Assembly (NCBI GenBank): GCA_030673895.1
Contig: JAUTCR010000059.1
Coordinates: 62,001 to 126,000, forward strand
Direction of reading: 5' to 3'
DNA from: Verrucomicrobiota bacterium JB023
GTDB lineage: Bacteria; Verrucomicrobiota; Verrucomicrobiia; Verrucomicrobiales; Akkermansiaceae
DNA length: 64,000 bases
Both the position numbers and the translations under genes were made by a program. Numbering within the stretch: the first letter of the stretch is position 1; every line of letters starts with the position of its first letter. Below are positions 52,897 through 62,486 of this stretch, one piece after another. The notes under the pieces are model-generated. The model saw only the letters and a program-made list of their open reading frames with translations, was not told the DNA's origin and did not search any database.

Positions 52897-53208
52897 CCGC
52901 CCCCCCTGTTCAGGGGATAGACGCCGGAGACCGCTTCAGCCTAAGCTCATAGCGAGCTAAGGAATTGACACTCTTTACCCTAGAGAAACATCCCCCGTTT
53001 CTTGGGAACAACCACGCAGGCCATGGTAAAGGGTGACATCCACCCTGAGCTCAATCCACTGTCTCCATTCCCCCATGGGGATGGTGGCTTCCCAACCCGA
53101 ACAACAAACTAAAACACGCAAAATCCTCCTCACAAAGGCCCTTGTCCGCCCCTTCTTCGTTGGGGCGCGGCACCATGGTCGTTGTGATCTAACAACGCCT
53201 TCCTCGAT
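52897..53208. other. Leader region of the delta-60 giant gene, 312 bp
   Basis: Contains a TTGACA hexamer at 52965-52970 without a well-spaced -10, short dyads (agaaac/gtttct at about 52983-53003; ctttacc/ggtaaag spanning 52974-53031) and a ccatgg palindrome. It may be a structured leader of the 2201-residue protein gene. No RNA family could be confirmed. Confidence 0.4.
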
Positions 53209-56200
53209 ATGAAGATGAAGTTCATTTCTCTTTTCTCGGCACTTGCCGTCTCCTCACTTCTCGCAGCGCCCGACACCGTTGACCCCACTTTCCAAGCCAA
53301 CGCCGGGACCTATTTCGATGCCGACTCCTTCGGAGGAATCTCCTCATCCCTGGTGCAGCCTGATGGCAAGATCATCTTCGGCTCCAATGAGATGCCCGCC
53401 TTGGGTGATACCAAACAAGTCTCCCTGCTCCGGCTCAATCCAGATGGCACCTTGGACACCGACTTCCAAGCCGACAATGACCCCGATGGTGCAGGAAATG
53501 GCATTCTCTACGTAGGCCAAGGTTGGCCCGAAGTCCACGCCGTCGACCTTCAATCCGACGGCAAGATCATCGCCGCCGGCGTGATGAATGGCTATAAGGA
53601 CGACACGCTCCCAAGCATTGAGTACGTCTCTAGTATCCTCCGCTTCAATGCGGATGGCAGCTACGACGACAGCTTCCTTGCCTATGGCACACAGCCGGAC
53701 GGGGGGCTGAATTATATTGAGGAGATCGCCATCCAGCCTGACGACAAGATCCTCTGCATGGGCGGATTCCGAGGGTTTCGAGGAAAGAACGATGCCTCTT
53801 ATGCCACCCGCTACGGGATTGCCCGGCTCAATGCCGACGGCTCGCTCGATACTTCCTTCGAGGTATCGCCCCAAGACTTCGCGGTTCCTCTCGGTGCAGC
53901 CAATGTATCCGGCTTCTTCCGCCAAGCGTCGGTTGCTCCGGATGGCGATATTTATGTGATCGGGGAATGGTCTTGGGGGACCTCCTTCCCCAAGGAAAGC
54001 TTGCCCGTGCTGGCCCGGCTCAATGCGGATGGCTCCCGTGACTTTTCCTTTAACCCCACTCTCCCGACCGATCTCTCCTACCTTACCGGAATCGCTCTCG
54101 AGCCGAATGGGGAACTCACCTTCCTCGCAGAGAGAGAGACCGGGGACTCCATCATGCTCCGCTACACTCCCTCCGGCGGCATCTCCTCCTCCTTTAATCT
54201 CGCCAGCGGGCTCGGCCTGTTAGACGCCCGCCCCCTCCGCCGCGACCCCACCGGCAAGTTTCTGCTCACCTCGCGCGCGAACACCTCCGAGCCCCGCAAT
54301 CATCTCATCCGGCTCAACAACGACGGGAGCATTGACTCCTCCTTCGAGGCCACCGCCGCCTGGGTCACCGACGCCTCCCGGCCCCCCTTCTTCAGCAGCT
54401 TCATCACCAGTGCCGACGGCAGCATCTACTCAGGTGCGTTCTTTGACCGCGTGGAGGGAGAGACCTTTCACAAGATCGTCAAGTTCGAAGGTGACGCCAT
54501 CCCTAGTAGCCCGGGCACCATCCTGATGGCCAGCTTTGCTCTCTCGGTAAACGAGGAGGACGGCTCACTCCTCATCCCTGTCACCCGCACAGGCGGCACC
54601 ACCGGAGCGGCCAGCATCGACTATTCCTTCTCCGACACAAATGCCACCAATGGAGATGATTACACGGGCACCAGCGGCACCATCACCTTCCCGGCCGGTA
54701 TCGGTGGGACGAAGTATATCAACGTCCCCATCACCATCGACACCGACGTGGAGACGGTGGAAGTCTTTTCTGTCACTCTCTCCAATGCGACCGGAGCGGT
54801 CGCCGGCAATCAGCTGACGACCCAAGTCACCATCCTCGATTCCAACTCGCCGCCGCAGATCATCTCCCAGCCCTTTGGTCTGGAAGTCTCTGCCTACGAG
54901 GCCTTCGTGCTATCCGTGGGAGCGCTCTCCGGAGCCAACCCGGTCACCTATCAGTGGCAGAGGGACGGCGTCGATATCCCCGGGGCCACTGATCCTCTCT
55001 ACTTCATCAGCAATGCGGATCCAGCGGCAGACCATGGCGATTACACCGTGACGGTAACGAACCGCAATGGTTCGGTGACCTCCTCGGTCGCCACCATCGA
55101 CGTCCTGCCCGTCCTGGCCAATCTTGATCCCAGCTTCTCGATCAGTGGCGTTAACCAGCCAGGTAGTTTCGTTCTCCTCCCCGACGATTCCGCGCTCATG
55201 CTGGATGGCAATTCCTTCAACGGCTACACTCTCCGCAAGCTAGACAGCACCTTCACCGCTGATCCGGCCTTCACCGTCACCACAACACCCTCGGGTAACA
55301 ATCCCGCGAACCAAGCCTACCCGAATCCTATCCCTCTGCCCAATGGCCAATTGCTCGTCCGGGGCAGCTTCTCGCAGGTCAATGGCGAGGATCACCTCTA
55401 CCTCGCCCGCCTCAATGCCGACGGCACCGTAGATCCCTCATTCAATGCCTTCTTCAACGACACATTTCAGATCAACGGCAATGACACTTACATCCAGTTT
55501 CTCACTGGCGTCGGGGTGACAGCTGACGGCTCGGTCCATGTGATGGTGCGCTCGGCGACCCAAGGTAGCCGCCTCTACCGTCTCAATTCGGATGGCTCCA
55601 TCGACGACAGCTTCGATCATCCTATCAATTACTCGACCAACGCCTACCTCGACAGCTTTCTGGAAGTCGATGACGGCTCCATCCTGATTGGATACACCGC
55701 GGGTGGCTTCGGGTCCCTGCAGCGGGGTATCCGAAAAATCCGCCCCGATGGCAGCCTCGATCCCGACTTCAATCATTCAACGGGATACAACGGTAATATT
55801 GTCGACATGGAGCAACTCCCTGATGGTCGGATTGCGGTCATCTACTGGAACAAGCTCGAATTCCTCGCTCCCGACGGAACGGTTTTGGAAACCCACACCT
55901 TCACCACCAACCCGACCTCGCTCAATCTCTTTCGTGGACGCCTCCTCATCACCGGTATCAACGAAGCGGAGGGCACAACCCTCCCTGGTGTTGCTCTCTT
56001 CTCCCTCGATGGAACTCTCGATAGCGACTTCCCCGGCGGCCCCGGTCCCGATGGCAACGTGATTGAAGCCGAAATTGATTCCAGTGGTCGCATCATCGTG
56101 CAGGGCAGCTTCACCTCCTGGAACGGCACTCCTGCTCCCGGCATCGCGCGTCTCGTCATCGACCGCGCGGAAATCTCCCTGGCCTCAGGCACGGCCCAGG

Positions 56201-59200
56201 TCATGGAGAACGCTGGACCTCTTACTATCGAACTCGTCCGCTACGGTGATACCAGTAGCCTGGCATCCGTCCGAGTCACCAGCACCGATGGCTCCGCGCT
56301 TGCCGGAGCAGACTACCTTGCCTTGGACGAAGTCGTCACTTGGGCTGCCGGTGATTCCTCTCCGAAATCGGTCTCCCTCACCCTCATCGACGATCCTGAT
56401 ATCGAACCAGCCGAATCGCTGACCCTCCACCTGTCCGAAGCCAGCGGCGGCGCCCCGGTCATCACCGAGATGGCCATCACCCTTCTTGATGACGACTCCC
56501 TTCCGCAGATCACCCAGCAACCTCTCAACGTCGCCGTCTTAGATGGCAATCCCGCATCCTTCACCGTCGCCGCAACCAGCCCCGAAGCGTTGAGTTACCA
56601 ATGGTTTTTCAATGGCCAGGCCATCGCTGGTGCGACCGCGGATACTTACAGCCTCCCAATGGTCACGACAGCGGAAGAAGGCGACTACCATGTCGTCCTT
56701 ACCAACCTCTACGGCAGCACAACGTCGGCCACGGCCAAGCTGGAGATCATTCCCGATCCCACCTTGATCTCGCCTCTCTATAGCAACCCTGCGACTTGGG
56801 CCGGAGGAACCATTTTCATCGTCGTGCCCGCCCCTGATGGCGGGGCTTACCTCGGCGGCAGCTTCATCAACTTCGACGGAGACGACGACCGCGACTACCT
56901 CGTCAAAATCAACGAGGACGGCAGCGTGGACGAAGCTTTCGATCCCCCCCTCCTCACTAGCAGCGTAACCGATATGGCACTCTCCTCATCTGGAGACCTA
57001 ATTGTGGTGGGCTCCTTCCCAGGGCGAGTCTTGAAGCTCGCGGCTGATGGCACCGAGGACACCTCCTTCAGCTCGGCTCGTGGAACTGGAGGAAATGAAG
57101 AGGCCAAGTCGGTAGCTCTTCTTCCCGACGGCACCATTCTCGTCGCCGGTGACTTCTTGAGCTGGAACGGCACCACCATTGCCCAGTATAACTTGAACAA
57201 CTCTCACGTCGTTCGATTGAATCCCGACGGAACCCTTCACCCCGTCCGTTACCCCAACCCCGGCCATAGTAACCACTACAATATCGACTCGAACGAACTC
57301 AAGGTCCTCCCCGACGGTTCCTTCCTCGTCAGCTATGACTCGACGTCCAGCTCCTACGCCGTCGTCCGGCGCTACCAGGCAGACGGGTCCGAGGTGACCA
57401 GCTTCAATTACTCCTTCAACTCCCCGCGGGTCGATCATATCGACGTCTTTCCCGACGGCGACTACCTCTTCGCCGGTGACAACTCCCTCTACAAAGTCAG
57501 CCCGACGGGAAGCGTAGTAGCAAGCTATGATACCAGCTCGGACTGGTTCACCGCCGAGATCCAAATTGACGGAAAGCTCATCGCCAGCCGCAACTTCAAT
57601 CAGCCAAGAGTCAGCCGCTACCTAACCGATCAGCAAACTGACCCCAGCTACAATATGGGGTCTAAGTTCCCCTCTAACGTCCACTCGCTAGCGCTCCGCC
57701 CTGACGGTCGCCTCTGGGCTGCGGGGCAATTCTCAAGCTTCAATGGCATCAGCGTGCCCGGCGTCGTCTTGTTGGACAACACCCTCATCCCCCTTGCGAT
57801 CTCCAGCCAGCCAGGCTCCCTCGTTCTGGACCCAGGCAGCACTGCCACCTTCACCTGCGAAGCGGTAGGGACCAGCGCCATCAGCTACCAATGGTCAAAG
57901 GATGGTGACCTACTACCAGGCGAGACCTCTCCCTCCCTCACCTTGCCTAATGCGCAAGAGGCTGACGAGGGCAGCTACACCTGCACCGTGACCAATGGAT
58001 CCGGCAGTGTGACCTCCCAGACGGCCACCCTCGACGTCCTCGGCGCCCCGGAGATTACCGCTCTCTCCCCCGATGCTTCAGCCTACGAGGGGTCCAGTAT
58101 TTCTCTCACTGTCGAAGCCTTTGGCGCCGGCACCCTCGCTTACCAATGGCGCAGAGACGGCTCCGACCTCCCGGGTGAAACGGACGCCACTCTCACCCTC
58201 TCGCCCGTCCAAGCCAGCGAGGCCGGCAGCTACCAAGTCACCATCAGCAACTCGCTCGGCTCCATCGTGAGCGATCCCATCATCGTCACGGTCACCCCGA
58301 ATCTCGCCGCCGTGCAACCCGACTTCACCGCCCTCACCCTCGGTAGTGGAAGCGTCTATGCCATCCTGCCCCTCGCTGATGGCAACGCCCTCGTGGGTGG
58401 CGATTTCACTTCCCTCAGCGATGGCATCAACACGTCTGGCGCTCGACTCGCCCTCGTCTCCCCAGCAGGGGAAGTTCTCAGCGATAGCTCACTCAGCGCG
58501 AACAGCACCGTCTACGACTTCTTCCTCCAAGCTGATGGCAAGATCCTCCTCACCGGGAACTTCACCGACGTCAATGGCTCGCCGCGAGGCAAAGCAGCCC
58601 GTCTCAATAGCGACCTCACGCTCGATACCTCCTTTGTGCCTGTTAATGCCGGGTTCGGCACCGCCCGCGCCATTATCGAGGATACCGATGGCAAGGTGGT
58701 CATCAGCGGAGAATTCTTCAATTGGAATGGGCTCCCCGACACCTCCTACCTTGTCCGCCTCAATAGCGACGGCAGCCACGACGACACCTTCAAGAGCTAC
58801 GCTGGCAGCTACGTCCGCAGCCTCCAGCTGCTTCCTAACAACCAGTATCTACTTGGCGGCTGGATCCTCGATTACAACGGCCAGACCAATGCCGACGGCC
58901 TTGTCCAAATCAATAATGATGGCACCGCCGTCACCCCTCCGCCTTACGCTCCCGGCTTCTTCTATTCTGATGCCGCCCTCCTCTCCTCCACCGGCGACCT
59001 CTATTCGGCGAATGCCTTTGGCAATGACCTTCGCAAGTATTCTCCCACTGGCACTAACGACCCGACCTTCTGGTCCTCGATCAATGCGAACGGCAAAACC
59101 CTTGCTATTGCAGAGACCCCCGACGGTAAGATTCTCCTCGGCGGCGACTTCACCACCGCCCATGCGCAGACGACCAATCGCATCACCCTCGTCAATCCGG

Positions 59201-59814
59201 ATGGAACCGCTGAACCCGCCTTCCGCTCCGGCACCGGCTTCGACGCCAGTGTTCGGGCCCTTGCCCCCACTACGGATGGCACAATCTGGGTCGGAGGCAG
59301 CTTCGCCAACTACAACGGGGAGCCCTTCCCCGGCCTTATCCTCCTCAAGGGCTCTTCCCAATCAATCTCGACCGATCCGTGGGATGACTTCATCGCCACC
59401 CTCCCCCCCAACGAACAAGGCGAGGATGACGACCCTGACGGCGATGGACTCGACAACCTGTTGGAATTCGCCTACGGCACGTCACCAGACGACCGCTATA
59501 GTAGCGTCCGCCTTGCGGATTCCAGCAATCTGATTGGCAGTGCGGAAATCAACACTCTCGCCCCGGGAAGCAATCTCCCAGACGGCGAGATCTACTACAC
59601 GGTCACCTACCGCTTCCCGGATGACAGCAGAGGTGTCACCCTCACCCCGCAGGCGACCATGAACCTTCCCGACTTCAGCGATGGTTCGGCGCAAATCATC
59701 CCCGTTGGCGACCCTGTCGATGATGGCGATTATTACCTGCAGCGCTACTACCTCACGCCGTCCCGTAGCACCGCCACCCGCGCGTTCACCCGTCTGCAAG
59801 CCATCCGGAACTGA
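53209..59814 (+). CDS. Giant secreted delta-60 / Calx-beta / Ig-like protein
   Basis: A 2201-residue exported protein. The signal peptide is MKFISLFSALAVSSLLA after two extra residues. Four blocks of delta-60 beta-propeller repeats (pattern QPDGKI...G.F...NG......LARLNADGSLD..F) lie at about 30-430, 635-984, 1184-1527 and 1698-2051. Between them are Calx-beta domains at about 436-545 and 988-1098 (GDDYTGTSGTITFPAG; DYLALDEVVTWAAGDSSPK) and Ig-like domains at about 548-634, 1099-1181, 1530-1611 and 1613-1696 (YQWQRDGVDIPGAT type). The tail has a calcium-loop DPDGDGLDNLLEFAYGT and a closing domain frequent in this phylum. Likely a cell-surface or secreted binding protein; no catalytic site seen. 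Confidence 0.92.
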   Translation: MKMKFISLFSALAVSSLLAAPDTVDPTFQANAGTYFDADSFGGISSSLVQPDGKIIFGSNEMPALGDTKQVSLLRLNPDGTLDTDFQADNDPDGAGNGILYVGQGWPEVHAVDLQSDGKIIAAGVMNGYKDDTLPSIEYVSSILRFNADGSYDDSFLAYGTQPDGGLNYIEEIAIQPDDKILCMGGFRGFRGKNDASYATRYGIARLNADGSLDTSFEVSPQDFAVPLGAANVSGFFRQASVAPDGDIYVIGEWSWGTSFPKESLPVLARLNADGSRDFSFNPTLPTDLSYLTGIALEPNGELTFLAERETGDSIMLRYTPSGGISSSFNLASGLGLLDARPLRRDPTGKFLLTSRANTSEPRNHLIRLNNDGSIDSSFEATAAWVTDASRPPFFSSFITSADGSIYSGAFFDRVEGETFHKIVKFEGDAIPSSPGTILMASFALSVNEEDGSLLIPVTRTGGTTGAASIDYSFSDTNATNGDDYTGTSGTITFPAGIGGTKYINVPITIDTDVETVEVFSVTLSNATGAVAGNQLTTQVTILDSNSPPQIISQPFGLEVSAYEAFVLSVGALSGANPVTYQWQRDGVDIPGATDPLYFISNADPAADHGDYTVTVTNRNGSVTSSVATIDVLPVLANLDPSFSISGVNQPGSFVLLPDDSALMLDGNSFNGYTLRKLDSTFTADPAFTVTTTPSGNNPANQAYPNPIPLPNGQLLVRGSFSQVNGEDHLYLARLNADGTVDPSFNAFFNDTFQINGNDTYIQFLTGVGVTADGSVHVMVRSATQGSRLYRLNSDGSIDDSFDHPINYSTNAYLDSFLEVDDGSILIGYTAGGFGSLQRGIRKIRPDGSLDPDFNHSTGYNGNIVDMEQLPDGRIAVIYWNKLEFLAPDGTVLETHTFTTNPTSLNLFRGRLLITGINEAEGTTLPGVALFSLDGTLDSDFPGGPGPDGNVIEAEIDSSGRIIVQGSFTSWNGTPAPGIARLVIDRAEISLASGTAQVMENAGPLTIELVRYGDTSSLASVRVTSTDGSALAGADYLALDEVVTWAAGDSSPKSVSLTLIDDPDIEPAESLTLHLSEASGGAPVITEMAITLLDDDSLPQITQQPLNVAVLDGNPASFTVAATSPEALSYQWFFNGQAIAGATADTYSLPMVTTAEEGDYHVVLTNLYGSTTSATAKLEIIPDPTLISPLYSNPATWAGGTIFIVVPAPDGGAYLGGSFINFDGDDDRDYLVKINEDGSVDEAFDPPLLTSSVTDMALSSSGDLIVVGSFPGRVLKLAADGTEDTSFSSARGTGGNEEAKSVALLPDGTILVAGDFLSWNGTTIAQYNLNNSHVVRLNPDGTLHPVRYPNPGHSNHYNIDSNELKVLPDGSFLVSYDSTSSSYAVVRRYQADGSEVTSFNYSFNSPRVDHIDVFPDGDYLFAGDNSLYKVSPTGSVVASYDTSSDWFTAEIQIDGKLIASRNFNQPRVSRYLTDQQTDPSYNMGSKFPSNVHSLALRPDGRLWAAGQFSSFNGISVPGVVLLDNTLIPLAISSQPGSLVLDPGSTATFTCEAVGTSAISYQWSKDGDLLPGETSPSLTLPNAQEADEGSYTCTVTNGSGSVTSQTATLDVLGAPEITALSPDASAYEGSSISLTVEAFGAGTLAYQWRRDGSDLPGETDATLTLSPVQASEAGSYQVTISNSLGSIVSDPIIVTVTPNLAAVQPDFTALTLGSGSVYAILPLADGNALVGGDFTSLSDGINTSGARLALVSPAGEVLSDSSLSANSTVYDFFLQADGKILLTGNFTDVNGSPRGKAARLNSDLTLDTSFVPVNAGFGTARAIIEDTDGKVVISGEFFNWNGLPDTSYLVRLNSDGSHDDTFKSYAGSYVRSLQLLPNNQYLLGGWILDYNGQTNADGLVQINNDGTAVTPPPYAPGFFYSDAALLSSTGDLYSANAFGNDLRKYSPTGTNDPTFWSSINANGKTLAIAETPDGKILLGGDFTTAHAQTTNRITLVNPDGTAEPAFRSGTGFDASVRALAPTTDGTIWVGGSFANYNGEPFPGLILLKGSSQSISTDPWDDFIATLPPNEQGEDDDPDGDGLDNLLEFAYGTSPDDRYSSVRLADSSNLIGSAEINTLAPGSNLPDGEIYYTVTYRFPDDSRGVTLTPQATMNLPDFSDGSAQIIPVGDPVDDGDYYLQRYYLTPSRSTATRAFTRLQAIRN

Positions 59815-59834
59815 TTGCCACAACCCTCTTGAAA

Positions 59835-60407
59835 ATGAAGCGTCTGACAATTGCCACCTGCCTCTTCGCTGCGCCCTTCGCCAGCGCAGCCATCACCGTC
59901 AATTCTTACAGCCATTCCCCGAATCCAAGCTCCTCTTACCCCGACTCGGGGAATCAGGAGCTCATCGATGGCGTCGCGGATGTCGTCACCTGGGGAGAAG
60001 GAGTTCCGATCGGCTCGTCTCAGGTCGGACCCTTTGTCGGTTGGCTCAATACAAATGCCTCCACCACCTTCACCTTCGATTCCGTCCAAACAGTCAGACA
60101 AGTGACCGTGTGGGCCGCCGATAGTGATTCTGCGGCGGGGGTCAATTTTCCATCGACCATCACCCTGACGGACCCCAACTCCTCCTTCACCCAAACCTTT
60201 GGCATCCCGAATCCCGCCGGTAGCGAGATGCGCCCCATCGTGATGGAGGGCTTTGCGGTCACAACCAATCAATTGCAGGTGGCCTTCACCCGCGGTGGCC
60301 AATGGACGATGTTGACCGAGGTCACCTTCGACACCATTCCCGAGCCCGGCGCTCCGGCTCTCCTCTCGCTCGCAATCATTTCACTGATTCGTCGTCGACA
60401 GAGGTAG
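59835..60407 (+). CDS. PEP-CTERM exported protein
   Basis: A 190-residue protein with a signal peptide (KRLTIATCLFAAPFASA), a strand-rich domain with galactose-binding-like sequence (TFTFDSVQTVRQVTVWAADS) and a C-terminal sorting signal: IPEPGAPALLSLAIISLI followed by RRRQR. The Pro-Glu-Pro, hydrophobic helix and Arg cluster fit the PEP-CTERM/exosortase signal, which routes proteins to the cell surface together with exopolysaccharide. ATG at 59835 is preferred over a TTG two codons earlier. It lies 20 bp after the delta-60 gene and may be co-expressed. No exosortase gene is in the window. Confidence 0.88.
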   Translation: MKRLTIATCLFAAPFASAAITVNSYSHSPNPSSSYPDSGNQELIDGVADVVTWGEGVPIGSSQVGPFVGWLNTNASTTFTFDSVQTVRQVTVWAADSDSAAGVNFPSTITLTDPNSSFTQTFGIPNPAGSEMRPIVMEGFAVTTNQLQVAFTRGGQWTMLTEVTFDTIPEPGAPALLSLAIISLIRRRQR

Positions 60408-60431
60408 AGCTTTTTCGTGAGGGTCAGAGCC

Positions 60432-61013
60432 ATGAAGAGTGCATCCTTCCTGCTCTGCGCCCTCGGGCTTGCCGCTTGTGCTCCATTGACGTCGGAAAAG
60501 GCGGCCCCCTCGTCCGCTTGGACCTCGGCCACCGTGGCGGCCATGGACAATCTCGGAGAGAAAGCGCTTGTCGCTGTTTCCTCCCATCCGATTCCAGTGC
60601 TGAGGTCCGCGAAGCTCGCGAAAGCTTGGGGTGAACCGACTTTCGAGTCCGCTCCTGATGGCACCTACCGGCTCTCCTATGCTAATCACGCAGCAGCTTT
60701 CGAGCGGCTCGTGATCTATGGTTACCCTCGTCCCCTACCGCATCTGACCGAGGCTCCGGATTTTTATTCTAACGAGATGGTGAACGACGAGCTTACCGCA
60801 GTCGCGCACTCCCAGCAGTTTCGCGAAGTGTCGATCCTGGGCAAACCAGTTCGCTGGTTCACCGAAACCACCGGAGGAGGAGCCGATGGTAATTATTACA
60901 CGACGGAAGGCTTCACCCTGATCGACCCGGCGGGGAAGATTGGCCACTACCGCTTGGTCATCGAGAGCATTTCAGGCGCGGCCCCCGCGCGTTTCCAGGC
61001 TGTCAGCTGGTGA
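60432..61013 (+). CDS. Lipoprotein of unknown function
   Basis: A 193-residue lipoprotein from the ATG at 60432, with a lipobox LAAC (C16) after KSASFLLCALG. The mature domain has FESAPDGTYRLSYANHAAAF and a strand-rich rest (VRWFTETTGGGADGNYYTTE, FTLIDPAGKIGHYRLVIES). No family is recognised. It is convergent with the Cys-rich gene, whose stop lies inside its 3' end, giving an 11-bp overlap of coding frames. Confidence 0.72.
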   Translation: MKSASFLLCALGLAACAPLTSEKAAPSSAWTSATVAAMDNLGEKALVAVSSHPIPVLRSAKLAKAWGEPTFESAPDGTYRLSYANHAAAFERLVIYGYPRPLPHLTEAPDFYSNEMVNDELTAVAHSQQFREVSILGKPVRWFTETTGGGADGNYYTTEGFTLIDPAGKIGHYRLVIESISGAAPARFQAVSW

Positions 61014-61608
61014 TGGTCCGCCCCAGGATTTTCATCAGAAAGTCAATCTCCGGCGCGAGCACCTCTCGGGCTGTCCGCTGGCCTGACGCAGGCACTCCAC
61101 AGGTGGTGCAGGACGCGAAGCCCGGATACCCCTCCTTTGCCTGGGGATCGTCCCCTGCGGTAGGCAAGGTCAGCATCGGCCTCCCGTTCGGCAGACGCAC
61201 AATCGTCAGCGGATGCAGCCAACAGGGCATCGGCTTGTAGAACCAAGGGTGCTTGCCTTCCTCTCCGGCGCGCTTCTGCAATTGACACAAATTGTTCTCG
61301 TCCAGGAAGATGCAGCGTGTTGCAGGGAAGTGTGCCGGGTATCCCTCGCCCAGCTCCTCCTCTCCAGCCGGCACCACTTTCGTCTTCCAGCGACCTTCCC
61401 GTTGCTCACAAACGGAGCTCCCCCATCGCCTCTCGATCACTTCCCGCTCCTCATGCCCTAGATAGACGCCATCGTGGCAACACATCCCTCGGCATCGGGA
61501 GAGATCACAGGTGCGGAGAGGTGTGGCGAGCGCACCCTCATCGACGACAAGATCCGCCAGGTTCTCCCTTAGCTCACTCTCCCGCCGCTCGTATGCCGTC
61601 TCTGCCAT
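61003..61608 (-). CDS. Cysteine-rich YkgJ/DUF3109-like protein
   Basis: A 201-residue cytoplasmic protein from the ATG at 61608. The cysteine pattern is CDLSRCRGMCCHDGVYL at about residues 33-49, CIFLDENNLCQL near 105, MPCWLHPL near 130 and CTTCG near 175. It resembles the YkgJ/DUF3109 (CxxCxxxCC) family, which probably binds a zinc or iron-sulfur centre; the reaction is unknown. The frame runs further upstream to 61899 but conserved sequence starts only here. It is divergent from the L,D-transpeptidase gene with 118 bp between starts. Confidence 0.8.
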   Translation of the reverse strand: MAETAYERRESELRENLADLVVDEGALATPLRTCDLSRCRGMCCHDGVYLGHEEREVIERRWGSSVCEQREGRWKTKVVPAGEEELGEGYPAHFPATRCIFLDENNLCQLQKRAGEEGKHPWFYKPMPCWLHPLTIVRLPNGRPMLTLPTAGDDPQAKEGYPGFASCTTCGVPASGQRTAREVLAPEIDFLMKILGRTITS

Positions 61609-61726
61609 GAGGGAGGCATTGGGACTGGGTTTGGAGGATTTGGCAATGGAAGATATGATCCCCACCCTCTCCCGAAATTCTCCATATTGGATGGACGAAT
61701 CCCGCTCAGCGTCCAAATTCACCCGC

Positions 61727-62473
61727 ATGAGCATCCGTCTGCTTCTCGCTCTTATCCTATCCTCTCTCACGGTCATCGTGTCCTGCTCGGCCCCGAGCGC
61801 TTCAGCCTCGCCCAACTCGCCGGCGCAGCGCTTGCTGGGCGCCAAGTGGACTGAGATCGAAACCGCCATTGCCGCCCAGCGCATGGCTGGCCATCCCAAC
61901 TACAATCCCGAGTGGCTCTACGTGGTCAATCCGGCGACCCAGCGGATGCACGTCATCTCCCTGCGGACGGGCGCCATCCGCGAGACCCTTCGCTGCGGCA
62001 CCGGCAAAAGGGGGCTTGGCTTGGGCGATGCCCAGACGCCTACCGGCTTCTTCACCATGGGCGGGGTGCGCATCGCCAAGGATGCGAACACATCCATCCA
62101 GACCGGAGACTCGAAGAAAGGCGTCAGCGGCATCTACGCGGAATTGCTCTTCCCTCCTTCCCACCCTGACCCCGCCAAGCGCGGCATGGTGCCCAATGGC
62201 GTGGTCATCCACTCCTACAATCCGGCCGCCAGCGAAATGCTCCGCCAGCGACGTGCCCAGCGCCTGATCGGCCGGGTACCCTGCACCACCGGATGCCCGG
62301 TGCCCGACATTGACGAGGCCCACAAGCTCGTGCCCTACCTCAAGCAAAGCGCGGGAAAGTTTGACCCCACCGCCAATCCCAATGCCAACTTGCGAGCCCT
62401 CATCAGCCAAGGGAAAGTGCGCGAGTATGAGCGGAACCAACTGGGTGCCGCCATCTACATCCTCGGCCAGTAA
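61727..62473 (+). CDS. YkuD-type murein L,D-transpeptidase lipoprotein
   Basis: A 248-residue lipoprotein from the ATG at 61727 with lipobox VSC (SLTVIVSCSAP). The catalytic domain resembles the YkuD_2 group: LYVVNPATQRMHVISLRTG, a GTGKRGLGLGDAQTPTGFFT stretch, VVIHSYNP with the catalytic His, and GRVPCTTGCPVPDID, where the second Cys is the likely nucleophile in place of the usual SHGC..(V/R). It would form 3-3 cross-links or attach lipoproteins to peptidoglycan in the periplasm. The upstream frame to 61511 is unsupported. Confidence 0.86.
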   Translation: MSIRLLLALILSSLTVIVSCSAPSASASPNSPAQRLLGAKWTEIETAIAAQRMAGHPNYNPEWLYVVNPATQRMHVISLRTGAIRETLRCGTGKRGLGLGDAQTPTGFFTMGGVRIAKDANTSIQTGDSKKGVSGIYAELLFPPSHPDPAKRGMVPNGVVIHSYNPAASEMLRQRRAQRLIGRVPCTTGCPVPDIDEAHKLVPYLKQSAGKFDPTANPNANLRALISQGKVREYERNQLGAAIYILGQ

Positions 62474-62486
62474 GGACCGGGCTCCC

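Noticed and set aside
52960-53060. Possible cyclic-di-GMP-type riboswitch upstream of the delta-60 gene (acgcaggccatggtaaagggtgac)
   Set aside because: Only short fragments resemble the consensus; the conserved GACGCAAAGCC core and second stem are missing.
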